64,000 nucleotides of DNA from Anniella stebbinsi (taxonomy: Eukaryota > Chordata > Lepidosauria > Squamata > Anniellidae): assembly GCA_029215795.1 (NCBI GenBank), contig JARDYH010000007.1:78875763-78939762 (forward strand). The letters are read 5' to 3'. The number at the start of each line of letters is the position of its first letter. Position 1 is the first letter of the stretch. This document shows, one piece after another, positions 30,330-40,570 of the stretch. Under the pieces are notes generated by a model. The model searched no databases and was not told the DNA's origin. It worked only from the letters and a program-made list of their open reading frames with translations. The position numbers and the translations under genes were made by a program.

Positions 30330-30785
30330 CTCCGCATCCCAGGTTGGCCACCTGCCCTTCCCCTGCTCTGCAATTATAAATTTGAGCCTCCTCGTTGCTA
30401 TTTACCACCCTGTTACTATTAAAAGGGCATTGTGTCGGAAGGAGCCATTTAGGCTCTATTATAACTCTTTTTGATTGACAGTTAAAGTTTAATGAGTGCC
30501 ATTGCCTGGCAGGGCCAGATGCAAACGGAAGCTCTCAACAGACCTGTCACGGAGACGCTAAAGAGACTCTCACATGTGCCCAAGTCAGTGCTCAAATACT
30601 TGCAAACTTCTTGTTCTCTCTCTCTCAACTGCATTCGGTTAGAAATGTTTACCGGGGCCTGGAAATTAGAACGCCACCTAGCTTGTACTTCAAAATGAAC
30701 CAGAATGGCCATTCTGATTTTATTCCTTACTTGATTTCTCCTCTGCACTGCACTTGTTGATTTGTTAATTAAAAACAAACACACA
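30330..30785. promoter_or_regulatory. Repeat-poor candidate conserved element with TALE decamer
   Basis: No repeat recognised. A perfect PBX/PREP-type decamer TGATTGACAG is at 30472-30481 within TTTTTGATTGACAGTTAAAG, and homeodomain-like TTGTTAATTAAAA is at about 30762. No coding exon was seen. Regulatory role is inference. Conservation cannot be tested here. Confidence 0.25.
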
Positions 30786-30797
30786 AAATAGTCTGCC

Positions 30798-30862
30798 TTC
30801 CCCCCCCCCCCACCTCAAAAGTACTCAAGGCAGCTTTATAAGAATTAAAAGTAAACCACATA
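30798..30862 (-). mobile_element. LINE tail fragment with C-run
   Basis: CCCCCCCACC, then AAGTACTCAAGGCAGCTTTA and an A-rich stretch, resembles an antisense LINE 3' UTR. Confidence 0.35.
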
Positions 30863-30869
30863 GAGGCAT

Positions 30870-30987
30870 GTTTTAGGATGTTTTAATGCAGTTTTAACAA
30901 TATGTGTCATGTTTTAATCAGTTTTATGTATTTTATCATATTGTTGTTCCCTGCCTCGATCCAGACAGAGAGGCAGGTAAGAAATAA

Positions 30988-31033
<46 letters not shown>
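30870..31033 (+). mobile_element. L2-like LINE 3' tail with long (ATT)n
   Basis: TGCCTCGATCCAGACAGAGA, GGCAGGTAAGAAATAAATTA and about 15 ATT units. Same subfamily as 23930-24262 and 59192-59525. Confidence 0.75.
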
Positions 31034-31034
<1 letters not shown>

Positions 31035-31108
31035 GCAAGAAGTGACGATCCTGACTAAACAAAGTTATCCCAAGAGTAGGATCGTTGGTATAATTACAAT
31101 GGGACAGA

Positions 31109-31192
31109 AAACCTGGTGCCCTCCGGGGGCGTTGTTCTACCAACATACCTAGGCAGCATGGCCAATGGCACCGGACTGGGAAAGACTGGGTT
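31109..31192. mobile_element. Palindromic MITE, family A (short)
   Basis: AACCTGGTGCCCTCCGGG, GCAGCATGGCCAATGGCAC and GGACTGGGAAAGACTGGGTT. Confidence 0.5.
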
Positions 31193-32200
31193 GGTGAAAT
31201 ACTGAAAATGCAAATAGGGTGGAGGTGGGGTAGGATTTGTGTGTTAAATTTTAAAAAAATCCAATGGAAGGATGCAGTGTCAGGTAAAAATAAAATCTGA
31301 ATATATCCCATCAAATATAAATCGGGAGTCTGTACGTTCACAAGAACATCCAAGCCAACGTCAGAGCAGTTATACCTGCAGGGAGCAAGAAATCCAAGTG
31401 CCTTGATTCAAGGAACAGAAATTGACGTATTCTTTACAAGTTCCAAAGTAACACAAGGAGAGGGGCCATTGCTTTTCCTTGGACCTCTCACCAAGGTGAA
31501 TGGCACAGACACTATAAAACAGTGTTAACAGCAGCAATGATGCAAGAGGGAACTGCATCCTCTGCCTGTCTCTCTGTCTCTCTGTCTCTCTCTCTCTCTT
31601 TTTTTTACAGGCTACAATTTGTGATTTTGAGTGAAAAGGGATTATTTGCTTGAGCTCAGAAGAGGCAGCACTGAACACACACACACCCCGGGTCTTCACA
31701 GATACACAATGTATTAATTGGCTACAGCTATTATCCAAGTATGCAACAGCTTCTTATTCCACCTGTTAAGAGAAAAGATGCACCTTCTTGTCTCTGCAAA
31801 CATGTTTAAATCAGAGTAGGCTATCTGCTTCCCTTTTCACTGAAACTTTTGAAGCACTGAATAAAGGGCAGAGTTGACCCAGCTGTGTTCTTGCTTTCTC
31901 TCCCCACACCCTTTTTCTTCCAATGCCTCTTTCTGCAGTTTTTCCAAAGCTCACCATCATGAGGATCAACGTTAGGAAGCTATGACTGTACTTGTCGATA
32001 GGACCAGCCCTACCATTACACACTGAGAGGCAGCTCCCTCAGGGAGCAGTTGCTGGGAGGCGGCTGAAAGGTGTGGGTGGAGAGAGATTTGCATCACACA
32101 GCCTGTCCTGGACTTTCTAAGGTAGCGTGCTATGTTCAGGTGTGGTGGAAGACACTGTCCCATCACCAGTGCTGAAGAAAGATTCAACTGCCAGTACTTA
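31193..32200. other. Unassigned; CT tract
   Basis: GTCTCTCTGTCTCTCT tract at about 31567-31600 and T-run after it. No gene or family recognised. Confidence 0.35.
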
Positions 32201-32257
32201 GGAACATAGGACGCTGCCTTATACAGAGTCAGACCACGGGTCCATCTAGCCCAGTAA
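32201..32257 (-). mobile_element. SINE (type 2) 3' end
   Basis: GGAACATAGGACGCTGCCTT, ATACAGAGTCAGACCACGGG and TCCATCTAGCCCAGTA. Confidence 0.6.
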
Positions 32258-32480
32258 TGTCTCCCTATCCACAGTCTCTGCACCATGTAGAATTTTGTAC
32301 AACTCTATCATGTCTCCCCTTAGCCTCCTTTTTTCCAAGTCACACAATCCCAGCTGTCGTAACCTTCCCTCATAGGGGAGATGCTCCAGTTCTTTGATCA
32401 TTTTAGTTGCCCTTTTCTTCACTTTTTCCAGCTTTACAGTATATATATGGTGTGGTAACCAGAACTGTACACAGTAAAAC
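32258..32480 (-). mobile_element. CR1 LINE 3' UTR segment
   Basis: ATGTCTCCCTATCCACAGTC, CATGTCTCCCCTTAGCCTCC, TAACCTTCCCTCATAGGGGA and AACCAGAACTGTACACAGTA. It joins the SINE end at 32257 with no spacer, so either one inserted in the other or the stretch between them was deleted. Confidence 0.7.
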
Positions 32481-32691
32481 TTTTAAACTGAAAGTGTTCC
32501 CCCCCTTTAATATTACATACAAGTGGGACCCACAGCCAGCCATGCCCTCTTCCAGGATACCCCATTTCATTTCCCCATATTTTGTTCTCCTCCCACTGTA
32601 AGCATCCTGTGGCCACAAAACATGCTCAGTTCTCATTGGACGGTTTGGGTTCCCTCTACACTTAGGGGATTTTGTAGGATATTTCTGTAAA

Positions 32692-32832
32692 TCTTAGGGT
32701 TATCCCAAGCCTGTTGATACTCAAACGTGAGACCATTGATATCAACAGGAATTATGTTAATCAAAAATTATTTGCCCCATTCATTTCCATGGGTCTTCTC
32801 TAAGCCTGTTAAGTCTAGATCCAACCCAAAAT
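32692..32832. mobile_element. Palindromic MITE (family E2)
   Basis: GTTGATACTCAAACGTGAGA, ATTTCCATGGGTCTTCTCTA and TCTAGATCCAACCC. Degenerate arms. Confidence 0.45.
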
Positions 32833-32839
32833 GGACATG

Positions 32840-32995
32840 CTAGGGAAAAATGCATATGAAAACAAATGCAAATCTTCATGCTTAAAAAAAATGGAGAGTG
32901 ATACGGAAACTGGATCGAATGGACTTAAGACTGAATACATGCAAGATTGACACAGACCAGAAATTGGCTGATTTGTCTATCCCCAGCTGTGCCAG
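32840..32995. mobile_element. Family D-like AT-rich fragment
   Basis: GAAAAATGCATATGAAAACA, ACGGAAACTGGATCGAATGG and TTGGCTGATTTGTCTATCCC. The last word resembles the GCACATCCCTA-type end. Confidence 0.35.
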
Positions 32996-33637
32996 TCCCA
33001 AAGGAAGCAAAAGACATTGTGCCCCCTTTTGCTAAGATCTTCTCGAAGGAAACAGGAAGTTCACCTTCCTAGAGGGGTCAACAATTTCAGTCTTCAGTGG
33101 GTTCCAAGGCAGCAGTGGAGCGAAACGCCCAGCTGTCGGCTCCAAGGCTGGTTGTGTCACCCACAGTGCGCTGACCGTGGTGCTGACATTGGACGTCCAC
33201 TGTATGCTCTGGTCTGTTCCTGGATCTGCTGAGCACTAACCTAGTTGGGATTGCCGGTAGTTCCCGGCCTAATCCCTCCATCCTTGGGCACTGGCTGCTC
33301 TTTGGTGCCAGACCCAAACAGGAGAATACTATGCTTAGAAAACTCTGCCTCCACCCCCCCCCCCTTGCAACCTACCGCATCCCCTGGCACTGCGGTTCTC
33401 GCGATATACAATTCCTACTCTCCTACACTGACACCCCTTCCAGCAAAATGATGGTCAGTTTTGCTAGTTTATGTATAAAGTGCAGTCATCTCAACCAAGT
33501 GCGGCAAGCAAGATTTCAATTTTAGTATAGGGGTGTGTGTGTGTATGTGTATTTCTATGTGATTTTATTTGAGATAGTATAAAGAGAAGAAGTGCATCTA
33601 ATGAATTCTTGCATGGTCCACAGTTTTTAAAGACATA
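32996..33637. other. Unassigned; C-run and GT tract
   Basis: C-run at 33354-33364 and GTGTGTGTGTGTATGTG at about 33532. No gene recognised. Confidence 0.35.
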
Positions 33638-33754
33638 GCAGCCTGCCCCAATGCCGTGCCCTCCAGATGTGCTGGATTACAGCTGGGGCTCACTAGGGCT
33701 GATGGGAGTTGAAGTCCAAAATATCTGGAGGGCACCAGGTTTGGGAAGGCTGCT
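33638..33754. mobile_element. Palindromic MITE, family A (full length)
   Basis: CAGCCTGCCCCAATGCCGTG, CCCTCCAGATGTGCTGGATT, GGGAGTTGAAGTCCAAAATA and GAGGGCACCAGGTTTGGGAA. Well-preserved right arm. Confidence 0.8.
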
Positions 33755-33769
33755 ATGTAGACACTTCTC

Positions 33770-34020
33770 TGAGTGTCGATTCTTATGTAGGCAAAATGGC
33801 ACCCTCTGCAGATAAAAAGGGGTATCTGTGTACACTGTTTTCCATAACATATGCATTTTTGCACAATTTTTTTTAAAAGCCAAGAACTGCATTGCAAAAT
33901 TCGGAGAATTGCGCGCAATCCAAAGAATAACTGATTGGAACTGTGCAATCCAAACCAAATAGGGTTGATTTGCTCAAAACTGTGGATCAAACAAAAGATC
34001 CCTCCATCCAGAGATGGAGT
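33770..34020. mobile_element. Family D-like AT-rich fragment
   Basis: CATATGCATTTTTGCACAAT, TTCGGAGAATTGCGCG and CCATCCAGAGATGGAG. Boundaries not clear. Confidence 0.4.
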
Positions 34021-35344
34021 GGTGACAGCAGGATTCCAAAAGCTGAGGGAGATTCTGGGGTAAAGTCACCTGCCTCCGAGGATGCGGGCAAGCAACCCTT
34101 GGCAGCAGAATTTCTCAAGGTGGTTTCTCATCTTCGATTGTGGAAATATCTGACTTATAAGGGGGGAAAGTCATGGGGTCTACCTGGGCAGAGCATCATG
34201 GTGAGAGAGTTACCCATGCTTCTAGCCGCTGAGATTCAACCCGCTCCCATCTACATATCTCCACCCCTTTCAGTTGCATAACCCATCTACTTCATTTGCA
34301 TAGCCCTACCCAGGATTCCAGTTCTTGGTCACACCCCCGTGTGACAACAGGTTGGATATAAAACACCAGCTTTCCTATACACCTTGACAACAGCAACACT
34401 GTGAAATACTGTTATAACAAGAGGTAGCATAAGGCCAGGATTCCAATTCATTGCAAGCCCTTTGCCAGCGCTTTTCCCCTCCCAAAAATGTATTTATGTA
34501 ATATTAATTCCTGCCAAAGCCCGCTAAATTGCTAGCAATTCATTGTTCAGAGATTTAAGCTCATCTTTAAAAAAAAAAAAAATTGAAAACACAAGAAAAG
34601 CACAGTGACAAGAGGATGAAGGAAGTCGCTGCTATTCACCATCCACCCATCCACCCACATGCTATCTTAATTCATCAGCAGACAAAGCCAGCTCTTTGTC
34701 TTTGCAGCCCCATCTCTGCCATTCATTCATGGTGAGACATCGCTCCCAGTAATCAGAGTCAGCTTATGGTGGGAAGGGAAGGAGGGGGGAAAAGAGGGGG
34801 AGAGAGAGAATGGGATGCCAGAAAGAGAGAGAAAAGGGGGTGGCAGAGAGAGAGAAAATGGTTGACCCCCCCCCCCAACTTTTGGCTCTGGCCCTGTCCG
34901 CCGCTGGTTTTATCCTGGTTCACCACCCACGTGTGCCCTACAACAGGTCACTGGGAACAAAAAGCTTCCCCTCCCCCTTACATGTTTCCCCTGTAAGTAT
35001 GCAAGTGTGTCTATTATATATTTGCCATCTCAAGATAACACTTTATCAAATGCATCAGCCTTTTCTAGGGCATTGCTATTTTAAGTGAACTTCCCACTAC
35101 AGCCTTTCTGTTCTTCCTCCACCTTAATTTTTTTTTTTTTAGTTCTGTAGTACTCAAAATCTTGCACGTTCTTTTGTGACATTTTGCTTCGTCCTAGTAA
35201 AAATATTGCCCAGCTGTGGATTTTTGGATTTATTTATTTTTTTCTCCATGGACCAAACACGGCTATCTTCATTCATTTGTTTTCTGATCAGAACCAATTT
35301 TTTTTTACCTGTATTATATATGGATTTAGGACTCTCTGTCTTTT
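34021..35344. other. Unassigned
   Basis: Purine-rich block at 34770-34862, A-run at about 34567-34582, T-run at 35129-35142. A TATA-like GGATATAAAACACC lies near 34356 with no exon behind it. TGGACCAAACACGGCTATCT near 35248 resembles the end of the repeat at 21125. Confidence 0.3.
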
Positions 35345-35500
35345 CTTTTCTGGTCCCCAAATCCATCCATCACTTTGCATTTTCACTGAATCTCATCTGT
35401 CACCCAGTCTCACAATTCGGAGAGGCACCCTTTTGGAGCTGTTTGCAATCTGCTTGGGATTTTACCATCCTGAATAATTCAGTGTCAACGCAGTCATGGC
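35345..35500 (-). mobile_element. Probable old retroelement fragment
   Basis: CATTTTCACTGAATCTCATC, TGTCACCCAGTCTCACAATT, CTTTTGGAGCTGTTTGCAAT and TTACCATCCTGAATAATTCA resemble a repeat common in reptile genomes. I am not certain of the family (CR1-associated is likely). Confidence 0.35.
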
Positions 35501-36423
35501 TACCAGATAACAGGCTTGTACTGGATCAACTTGTAATGGCAGAAATTGGGTCTGAAAGCTTTAATTGATGCATAGGTACAATTACATTAATTAAAGATGG
35601 TGCGTGATTAGAATTTTCTTAATCGGTGGAGGCAGTCTTTTATTTATCCCACAGTTCAGTATCCTTAGATTCCTTTTATGTTGGGTCCTCTCCCTTCTCC
35701 TTTAAGGTGCCACTTCAATTACATTTAACCTCTTGCGATTCAGTGTGCTTGTATTTAGTGTGCTTGTAGAACCATTATCTGCACAGATCAAAATCTTGTA
35801 CATCCTCTTATAGTTGGGACCGCTAAAAGATTTTTGACTGGCTCCCCAGGACGGATGTGCAAGCATCAGTCTTTGCTATATCCTTGCTCTGCATATTCAA
35901 CCAAGTTGGCTGCCTGGATGGACACGGACAGCATCAGAAAAACACCAGGGTGAAAGAAGAGTTGGAACATCCAGAAGGGTCCCCTTGAAGGAGGGCAGAA
36001 GGTGCTGTTTTACACCAAGTGAGGCCATCGTCTTCCCAATATAATTCTCTCTTCTGGGACAACTGCTCTCAGCTGTTTTAAGTAGGATTGGACCTGGGGC
36101 TTTCTTCATGCAAAGCACAGCTGTGCTTTGGATGGAAGGTATGCCAATGTCCTCATATTTCAGCATCTTTGTATGTGCGGGGCCCCCACCAAAAAGGCTA
36201 CTCTTCATTATATATTGTTCTGTGAATCGCACGCCAGTCTCAATAAATGATTTCTCGCACCCTTGTAGGGAAGAATGTCTGATAGAGCGTGGGCTGAACA
36301 AATGTGTAAACTACCCGTAGGCATGGTTCTTCATGTAACCAATCAAGCAGCTTTATCTCCTGTGGCAATGGCCTAAAAATGTTGCTGTAAGTTGTGTGCA
36401 TGATGAATTGATTGGCTTGTGAA
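35501..36423. other. Unassigned
   Basis: Short AT-rich homeodomain-like words (TTAATTGATGCAT, ATTACATTAATTAAAG) lie near 35560-35596. A type 2 SINE scrap (GACCTGGGGCTTTCTTCATG) is near 36089. Otherwise unrecognised. Confidence 0.3.
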
Positions 36424-36426
36424 ATC

Positions 36427-36444
36427 TGTGTGTGTGTGTGTGTG

Positions 36445-36486
<42 letters not shown>
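36427..36486. repeat. (GT)n(GA)n compound microsatellite
   Basis: About 10 GT units and about 19 GA units, ending 20 bp before the rRNA fragment. Confidence 0.95.
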
Positions 36487-36489
<3 letters not shown>

Positions 36490-36505
36490 CTTTTTCTGGT
36501 AAAAT

Positions 36506-36813
36506 GACTGTCCTCAGTGCGTCCTGACCGCGTCGCGCCGCCGGGCGGGGAGGCGCCCCGACGGGCGCCCAGGGTCCACGGCGATGTCGGCCGCCCACCC
36601 GACCTGTCTTGAAACACAGACCAAGGAGTCTAACATGCGCGTGAGTCGGAGGCTCGACCCGAAAGCCCCATGGCGCAATGAAGGTGAGGGCTGGCGCGTG
36701 CCAGCCGAGGTGGGATCCCGAGGCCGCCGAGCCGAGGGCGCACCACCGGCCCGTCTCGCCTGCCCCGTCGGGGAGGTGGAGCGTGAGCGCGCGTGCTAGG
36801 ACCCAAAAGATGG
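36506..36813 (+). pseudogene. 28S ribosomal RNA fragment (pseudogene)
   Basis: Matches the part of vertebrate 28S rRNA from a GC-rich expansion segment into the conserved core: GACTGTCCTCAGTGCGTCC, GGCGATGTCGGCCGCCCACC, CGACCTGTCTTGAAACACAG, ACCAAGGAGTCTAACATGCG, TGGCGCAATGAAGGTGAGGG, GAGGTGGGATCCCGAGGCC, GAGGGCGCACCACCGGCCCG and TAGGACCCAAAAGATGG. Its GC content contrasts sharply with the flanks. Several differences from the conserved core are C-to-T or G-to-A (for example ACACAGACC where ACACGGACC is expected), as expected for a silent methylated copy. Only about 310 bp remain and the molecule stops abruptly, so it is not a functional rRNA gene. No poly-A tail is visible. Confidence 0.92.
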
Positions 36814-36818
36814 AGATA

Positions 36819-36870
36819 TAGTTACATGCAATAAAATCAACTGACTGTCCCACTGAGCTACAGACCCAAC
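36819..36870 (-). mobile_element. tRNA-like SINE head
   Basis: On the - strand GGGTCTGTAGCTCAGTGGGA then CAGTCAGTTGATTTTATTGC: a box A (TAGCTCAGTGG) followed by the CTTTGCATG-like zone of the type 2 SINE, decayed. It abuts the 28S fragment. Confidence 0.45.
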
Positions 36871-36931
36871 CAGTGGCAAATTCTGCAAGGTAGCCAGGCA
36901 AAGAATGAGAAAGCCAAAAGAAGCACAGTGA

Positions 36932-37373
36932 AGAGGGATGGGTGAAAAATCTCTTTAGCTCATGGTTTGATTTGCACATTTCTTCATCAATGAGACAGAA
37001 AGGAGATTTAAAAAAATATATTTAAATTGAAACTGACAAATCACTCCATCCAAACAGAGGTGTTTGAATGCTTAGCTCTTAAAAAACTGGGTTTGAATCC
37101 TGTATATTCAACGATGTCTATGATGGTGAAATTAGAGTTGGCACCTGTTTTCTTTTCCTTACAGGATCCTCATCTTTAACAGCTATATGGCACGTAGATA
37201 CAACATGGTCCCCTATATGCTGGAAATAACTGCACCTGTTGAATTTGCCTGGTGCAGATAGGAGAGCTTTTCATTTGGTTCAAGTTGTTTTATATATAAG
37301 AACTTACAAAAAATTGCAAATGTCTTCATGTCACATTTAAAAAAAAACAAAACTGAATTAATCCATCCCTAAT
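36932..37373. mobile_element. Family D element with TIRs and a tRNA-like B box
   Basis: Left end GAGGGATGGGTGAAAAA and right end AATCCATCCCTAAT are inverted. Inside are TTTGCACATTTCTTCATCAA, TTTGAATGCTTAGCTCTTAA, GGGTTTGAATCCTGTATATT (box B-like) and CTTTAACAGCTATATGGCAC. Related to 25517-25755 and 38533-39003. Confidence 0.6.
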
Positions 37374-37490
37374 AGTAAAACCTGAAATATAAAATTGCTG
37401 GGCATGACAATAAATATTATGGATTTTGAGCTGGGATTGCTCATTTTTACTGTTCCTGTCGTGCTATAGCTTATGCACATTCTGCAGCAG

Positions 37491-37840
37491 GAGTATTGAA
37501 CCTGTTTCAGCCCGGGGGCCAAATTCCCTTCCAGAGATGATTTCAGGGACCACATTCCACTAGTGGGCAGGGCCAAAGGCAAAAGGGGTGGAGCCACAAA
37601 AAACCACACCCCCACATATTTTAGACTAGAGCTCTTCCTGACAATACCTAATCCTTAAAACAGTCATTCCATCCTTTTAGAATGGGGAAAATTGCACCAA
37701 AGCCAGAAATGATTGGGGAACAGGGGAAAGGGGGCAGGGACAGGGAAATGGGGCATCACTATCTTAGGAACTCTGGAGGGCAGAATTGGGGCCCTAGGAG
37801 GGCTTGATTTGGCCCCCAGGCCTAGAGTTCTGCAACCTCA
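37491..37840. mobile_element. Probable hAT-type non-autonomous element
   Basis: GGGGGCCAAATTCCCTTCC at the left and CTTGATTTGGCCCCCAGGCC at the right form an inverted pair typical of elements ending GGCCAAAT/ATTTGGCC. The middle has GCAAAAGGGGTGGAGCC and AGCTCTTCCTGAC. Confidence 0.5.
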
Positions 37841-37905
37841 TTCAACAGCAACGGATATCTAAAACTATAGGTATTTTAATTGCTACATACCTAAAAGGAA
37901 GATAT

Positions 37906-38027
37906 TACAGAGTTGGATAAAGTGCAGAAATGGGCAACTAAAATGATCAAGGGACTGGAGCATCTCCCCTATGAAGGAAGGTTATAACAGCTAGAATTGT
38001 TTAGATTGGAGAAAAAGCTCAGAGATT
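37906..38027 (+). mobile_element. CR1 LINE 3' UTR segment
   Basis: AGAGTTGGATAAAGTGCAGA, AATGGGCAACTAAAATGATC, AAGGGACTGGAGCATCTCCC and CTATGAAGGAAGGTTATAAC: the same UTR as elsewhere in sense orientation. Confidence 0.7.
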
Positions 38028-38039
38028 ATTGTCTCCCTC

Positions 38040-38390
38040 TTTCCCCTCCCTGGGAACTCAGTTGTTGTCAGAGGGGGAGGGAGCATCAGAACTGACAGAT
38101 CCCAGAGTCCACCACATGGTCAAGCAGGCAGAATTGAGAAGAGGTTGGAGGTGGTCTGCTAGGCTAGCCACATGCCAGAAGGAGCCTGTCAGCACAAAAC
38201 CATCCATTTAATTCATAGGCAACTGCCTTGCTTTGTTAGGCTAATTAAGCTTTGAGGATAGCTCCTAGCAATCACACTCCCTTCAGGTATGAAGTGGTGT
38301 CTATTTACTGAATAAAGCTTTGTGGATTGCACAGCAGACCTCTCGGTGTGAGGGCTTGGAATCACGGCACATACCACAGAATCATAAAAC
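38040..38390 (+). mobile_element. Possible solo LTR remnant
   Basis: AATAAA at 38311-38316 within TTACTGAATAAAGCTTTGTG, followed by GCACAGCAGACCTCTCGGTG, resembles an R-U5 junction. Upstream purine-rich DNA could be U3. No second LTR, primer-binding site or clear ends were seen. Confidence 0.25.
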
Positions 38391-38532
38391 CATACCATAT
38401 AGTCAATAAAAATACAAGTACAACTGACAACTATTTCTAAAAGCAATACCAAAGAACATACAACCAACCTGAATGCAACCAACAGTTAAGAACAAACCAA
38501 GAATTAAAAACAAAACTAAAACCTAACAGTGA

Positions 38533-39003
38533 CTAGAATTTCATTTCAGTTCATTTTTGATAAGACTTTACCAAAATTTGAAAAGAAAAAGATCTTCAAA
38601 TTCAGTGTGGAAGGAAATTGAGATTCAAGCCATTCGAATGCAGAAGAAACCAAAACCAGCACATTGGTTCAACCAGGCCCAGGGCTTTGAATGCTCAGTT
38701 CTAAAATGTCCGGGGTCGAATCCCTGTGTTTGCGATACTGAATTAGGGTTCCTGCTTTTTATTTTCTGAAAGGCTCCACTTCTTGAACAGTTGCATGGCA
38801 GGCCGGTACAACAAGGTCATTTCCATATGCCTATTGAATTTGGGTGATGCGGATGGGCGAGAATTTCCCTTCAGTTCATTTTTTTATTTAACCCCCCCAA
38901 AAAAAAATTTGCAAGTTTCTTCATATTTGAGATGGAAAGAACTTCAGACGTTAAAAAATTAAACAGAATAAAGTGAAATTGACAGATTCATTCATTCCTA
39001 ACA
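38533..39003. mobile_element. Family D element with tRNA-like B box, copy 3
   Basis: GGGCTTTGAATGCTCAGTTC, GTCGAATCCCTGTGTTTGCG (box B-like), GAACAGTTGCATGGCAGGCC, AAATTTGCAAGTTTCTTCAT and an end TTCATTCATTCCTAACAG. Confidence 0.5.
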
Positions 39004-39348
39004 GCGACAAGGGTGAAATATATTACACCTTAAACTGGCAGCAATAAACTAGGTGCTATACATTCAAATCCTGTAGAAACAGAGGTGTCTTCTATTTCTG
39101 GCAAAAGAAGGCGCCTGGGAAATTTGAAGTGGCAGACCATGCTAGAGTCACAGCGCAATACAGGAACGCACAAAACAGCATGCTTCCTGTGCACACTTGC
39201 TATATCTCTCGAGATAGCACTGAAACCAAGACCTCTAACATTTATTTTAATTTCCAAGCAGACCTATATGAGAGCAAGTAGTCCCATAGTTAGCCTGGGC
39301 CTAAGCTATTTATATGCTATAAAGGCTAGAATCAGCACTTTGAGTAGG
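39004..39348. other. Unassigned
   Basis: Frame at 39085-39402 (+, 105 codons) runs into the CR1 segment and has no recognised domain. Confidence 0.35.
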
Positions 39349-39520
39349 AAGCTGGAACGTGTTCAGAAGAGGGCAACGAGGATGGATGATCAGGGGGTCT
39401 AGAAACGAAGCCTTATGAGGAGAGACTGAAAGAACTGGGCATGTTTAGCCTGGAGAAGAGAAGATTGAGGGGAGACATGATAGCACTCTGCAAATACTTG
39501 AAAGGGTAGGAACCACAGAG
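39349..39520 (+). mobile_element. CR1 LINE 3' UTR segment
   Basis: AAGCTGGAACGTGTTCAGAA, GAGGGCAACGAGGATGGATG, GCATGTTTAGCCTGGAGAAG, GGGGAGACATGATAGCACTC and AAATACTTGAAAGGGTAGGA. Confidence 0.8.
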
Positions 39521-39542
39521 GAAGGAACCACCAAGTATTAGG

Positions 39543-39735
39543 GGGTGACTGTAGTTAAACAGAGTTAGTTAACCTTCTCTGAAGACATTGCTAAAAAGGA
39601 CTAATGAATTAAGTCGATTTGAAATTCTTTTAAGCTTGCTCCAGTTTGCGCACATTGCCTCCAGTACTAAATGCAGTGTTGCCACACTTTCTCTATCTAA
39701 GTCAACTCTGCTGTGAGTCACACTAAATTTTCCAG
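39543..39735. repeat. Unclassified dispersed repeat (family H), copy 1
   Basis: GACTGTAGTTAAACAGAG, ATGAATTAAGTCGATTTGAA, TTCTTTTAAGCTTGCTCCAG, ACATTGCCTCCAGTACTAAA and GTCAACTCTGCTGTGAGTCA align in order with 51369-51560. I do not recognise the family. Confidence 0.6.
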
Positions 39736-40467
39736 CACATTTAAGTCAAAGCGATTTCATCTCAGTTATCTTACATCTTAGTTATCTCCAACATATTAAG
39801 AGGCCCCTGATAACACGAGGCCCAAAGCCATGGCTTCTTTGGCGTGTTCCTAAATCTGGCACTAGCCACATCCATATTCAGAGGCGACATGCCCTAACAA
39901 TTACCATTGGCTACATGCTATGCATTTAACACAGTGTTTAGTTAGCAGCCATCACCACATCTCATAGCAACAAATCCCATACATTAATTCTACATGGTAT
40001 GATGGGGTTGCTTTTGTGCTCCTCCTGAGTCTCCTAACAGCCAGTTTCATTGAGTAAACCTGTGCTCGGGTGCCATAAAAAGAGGGAGAAAAATCACCAG
40101 CAAGTCTCCAGTTCAACCATTGCCTCTGTTGTGAACTCACCGGGTGGCCTTAGACAAATCAGTGTGTCGTTGGTGTCGGCCACCAATTAGCAATATGATG
40201 ATATCCAACACCAGAGTTGTGATAACAGGATTGCAACCAGATCATATATGTAAAGGACTTTGAACACTCCAGACAGGCTCTATTAATGCTACGTATTATT
40301 GGAAGAATAAACAACAGAATCACCATAATTCTATTCGTTTTGCCATAGGCCATACAACATCCCAAAAGAAAATGAAGCACGCAAATGAAAACAGGACCGA
40401 AAAGAAGAGAGGGGAGTGTAAGAATCAATTGACCATTATGCTGGTTCAAAAGAGAGAGAAAATAATA
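39736..40467. other. Unassigned
   Basis: No family recognised. The - strand frame at 40159-40542 overlaps the SINE. Confidence 0.35.
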
Positions 40468-40570
40468 GAGCCAGTGTGGTGCAGTGGCTAAAGTGTTGGA
40501 CTGGGAGTCGGGAGATCCGGGTTCTAGTCCCCACTCAGCCATGCAAATCCACTGGGTGACTTTGGGCCAG
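40468..40570 (+). mobile_element. tRNA-derived SINE (type 1), abruptly truncated
   Basis: GAGCCAGTGTGGTGCAGTGG, CTGGGAGTCGGGAGATCCGG, GTTCTAGTCCCCACTCAGCC and GTGACTTTGGGCCAG. It stops inside the body and continues directly into MITE family B sequence. Confidence 0.75.

Noticed and set aside
36353..36979. 208-codon - strand frame
   Set aside because: Runs through the 28S fragment and the GT/GA microsatellite. rRNA is not coding and the frame is open because of GC content.
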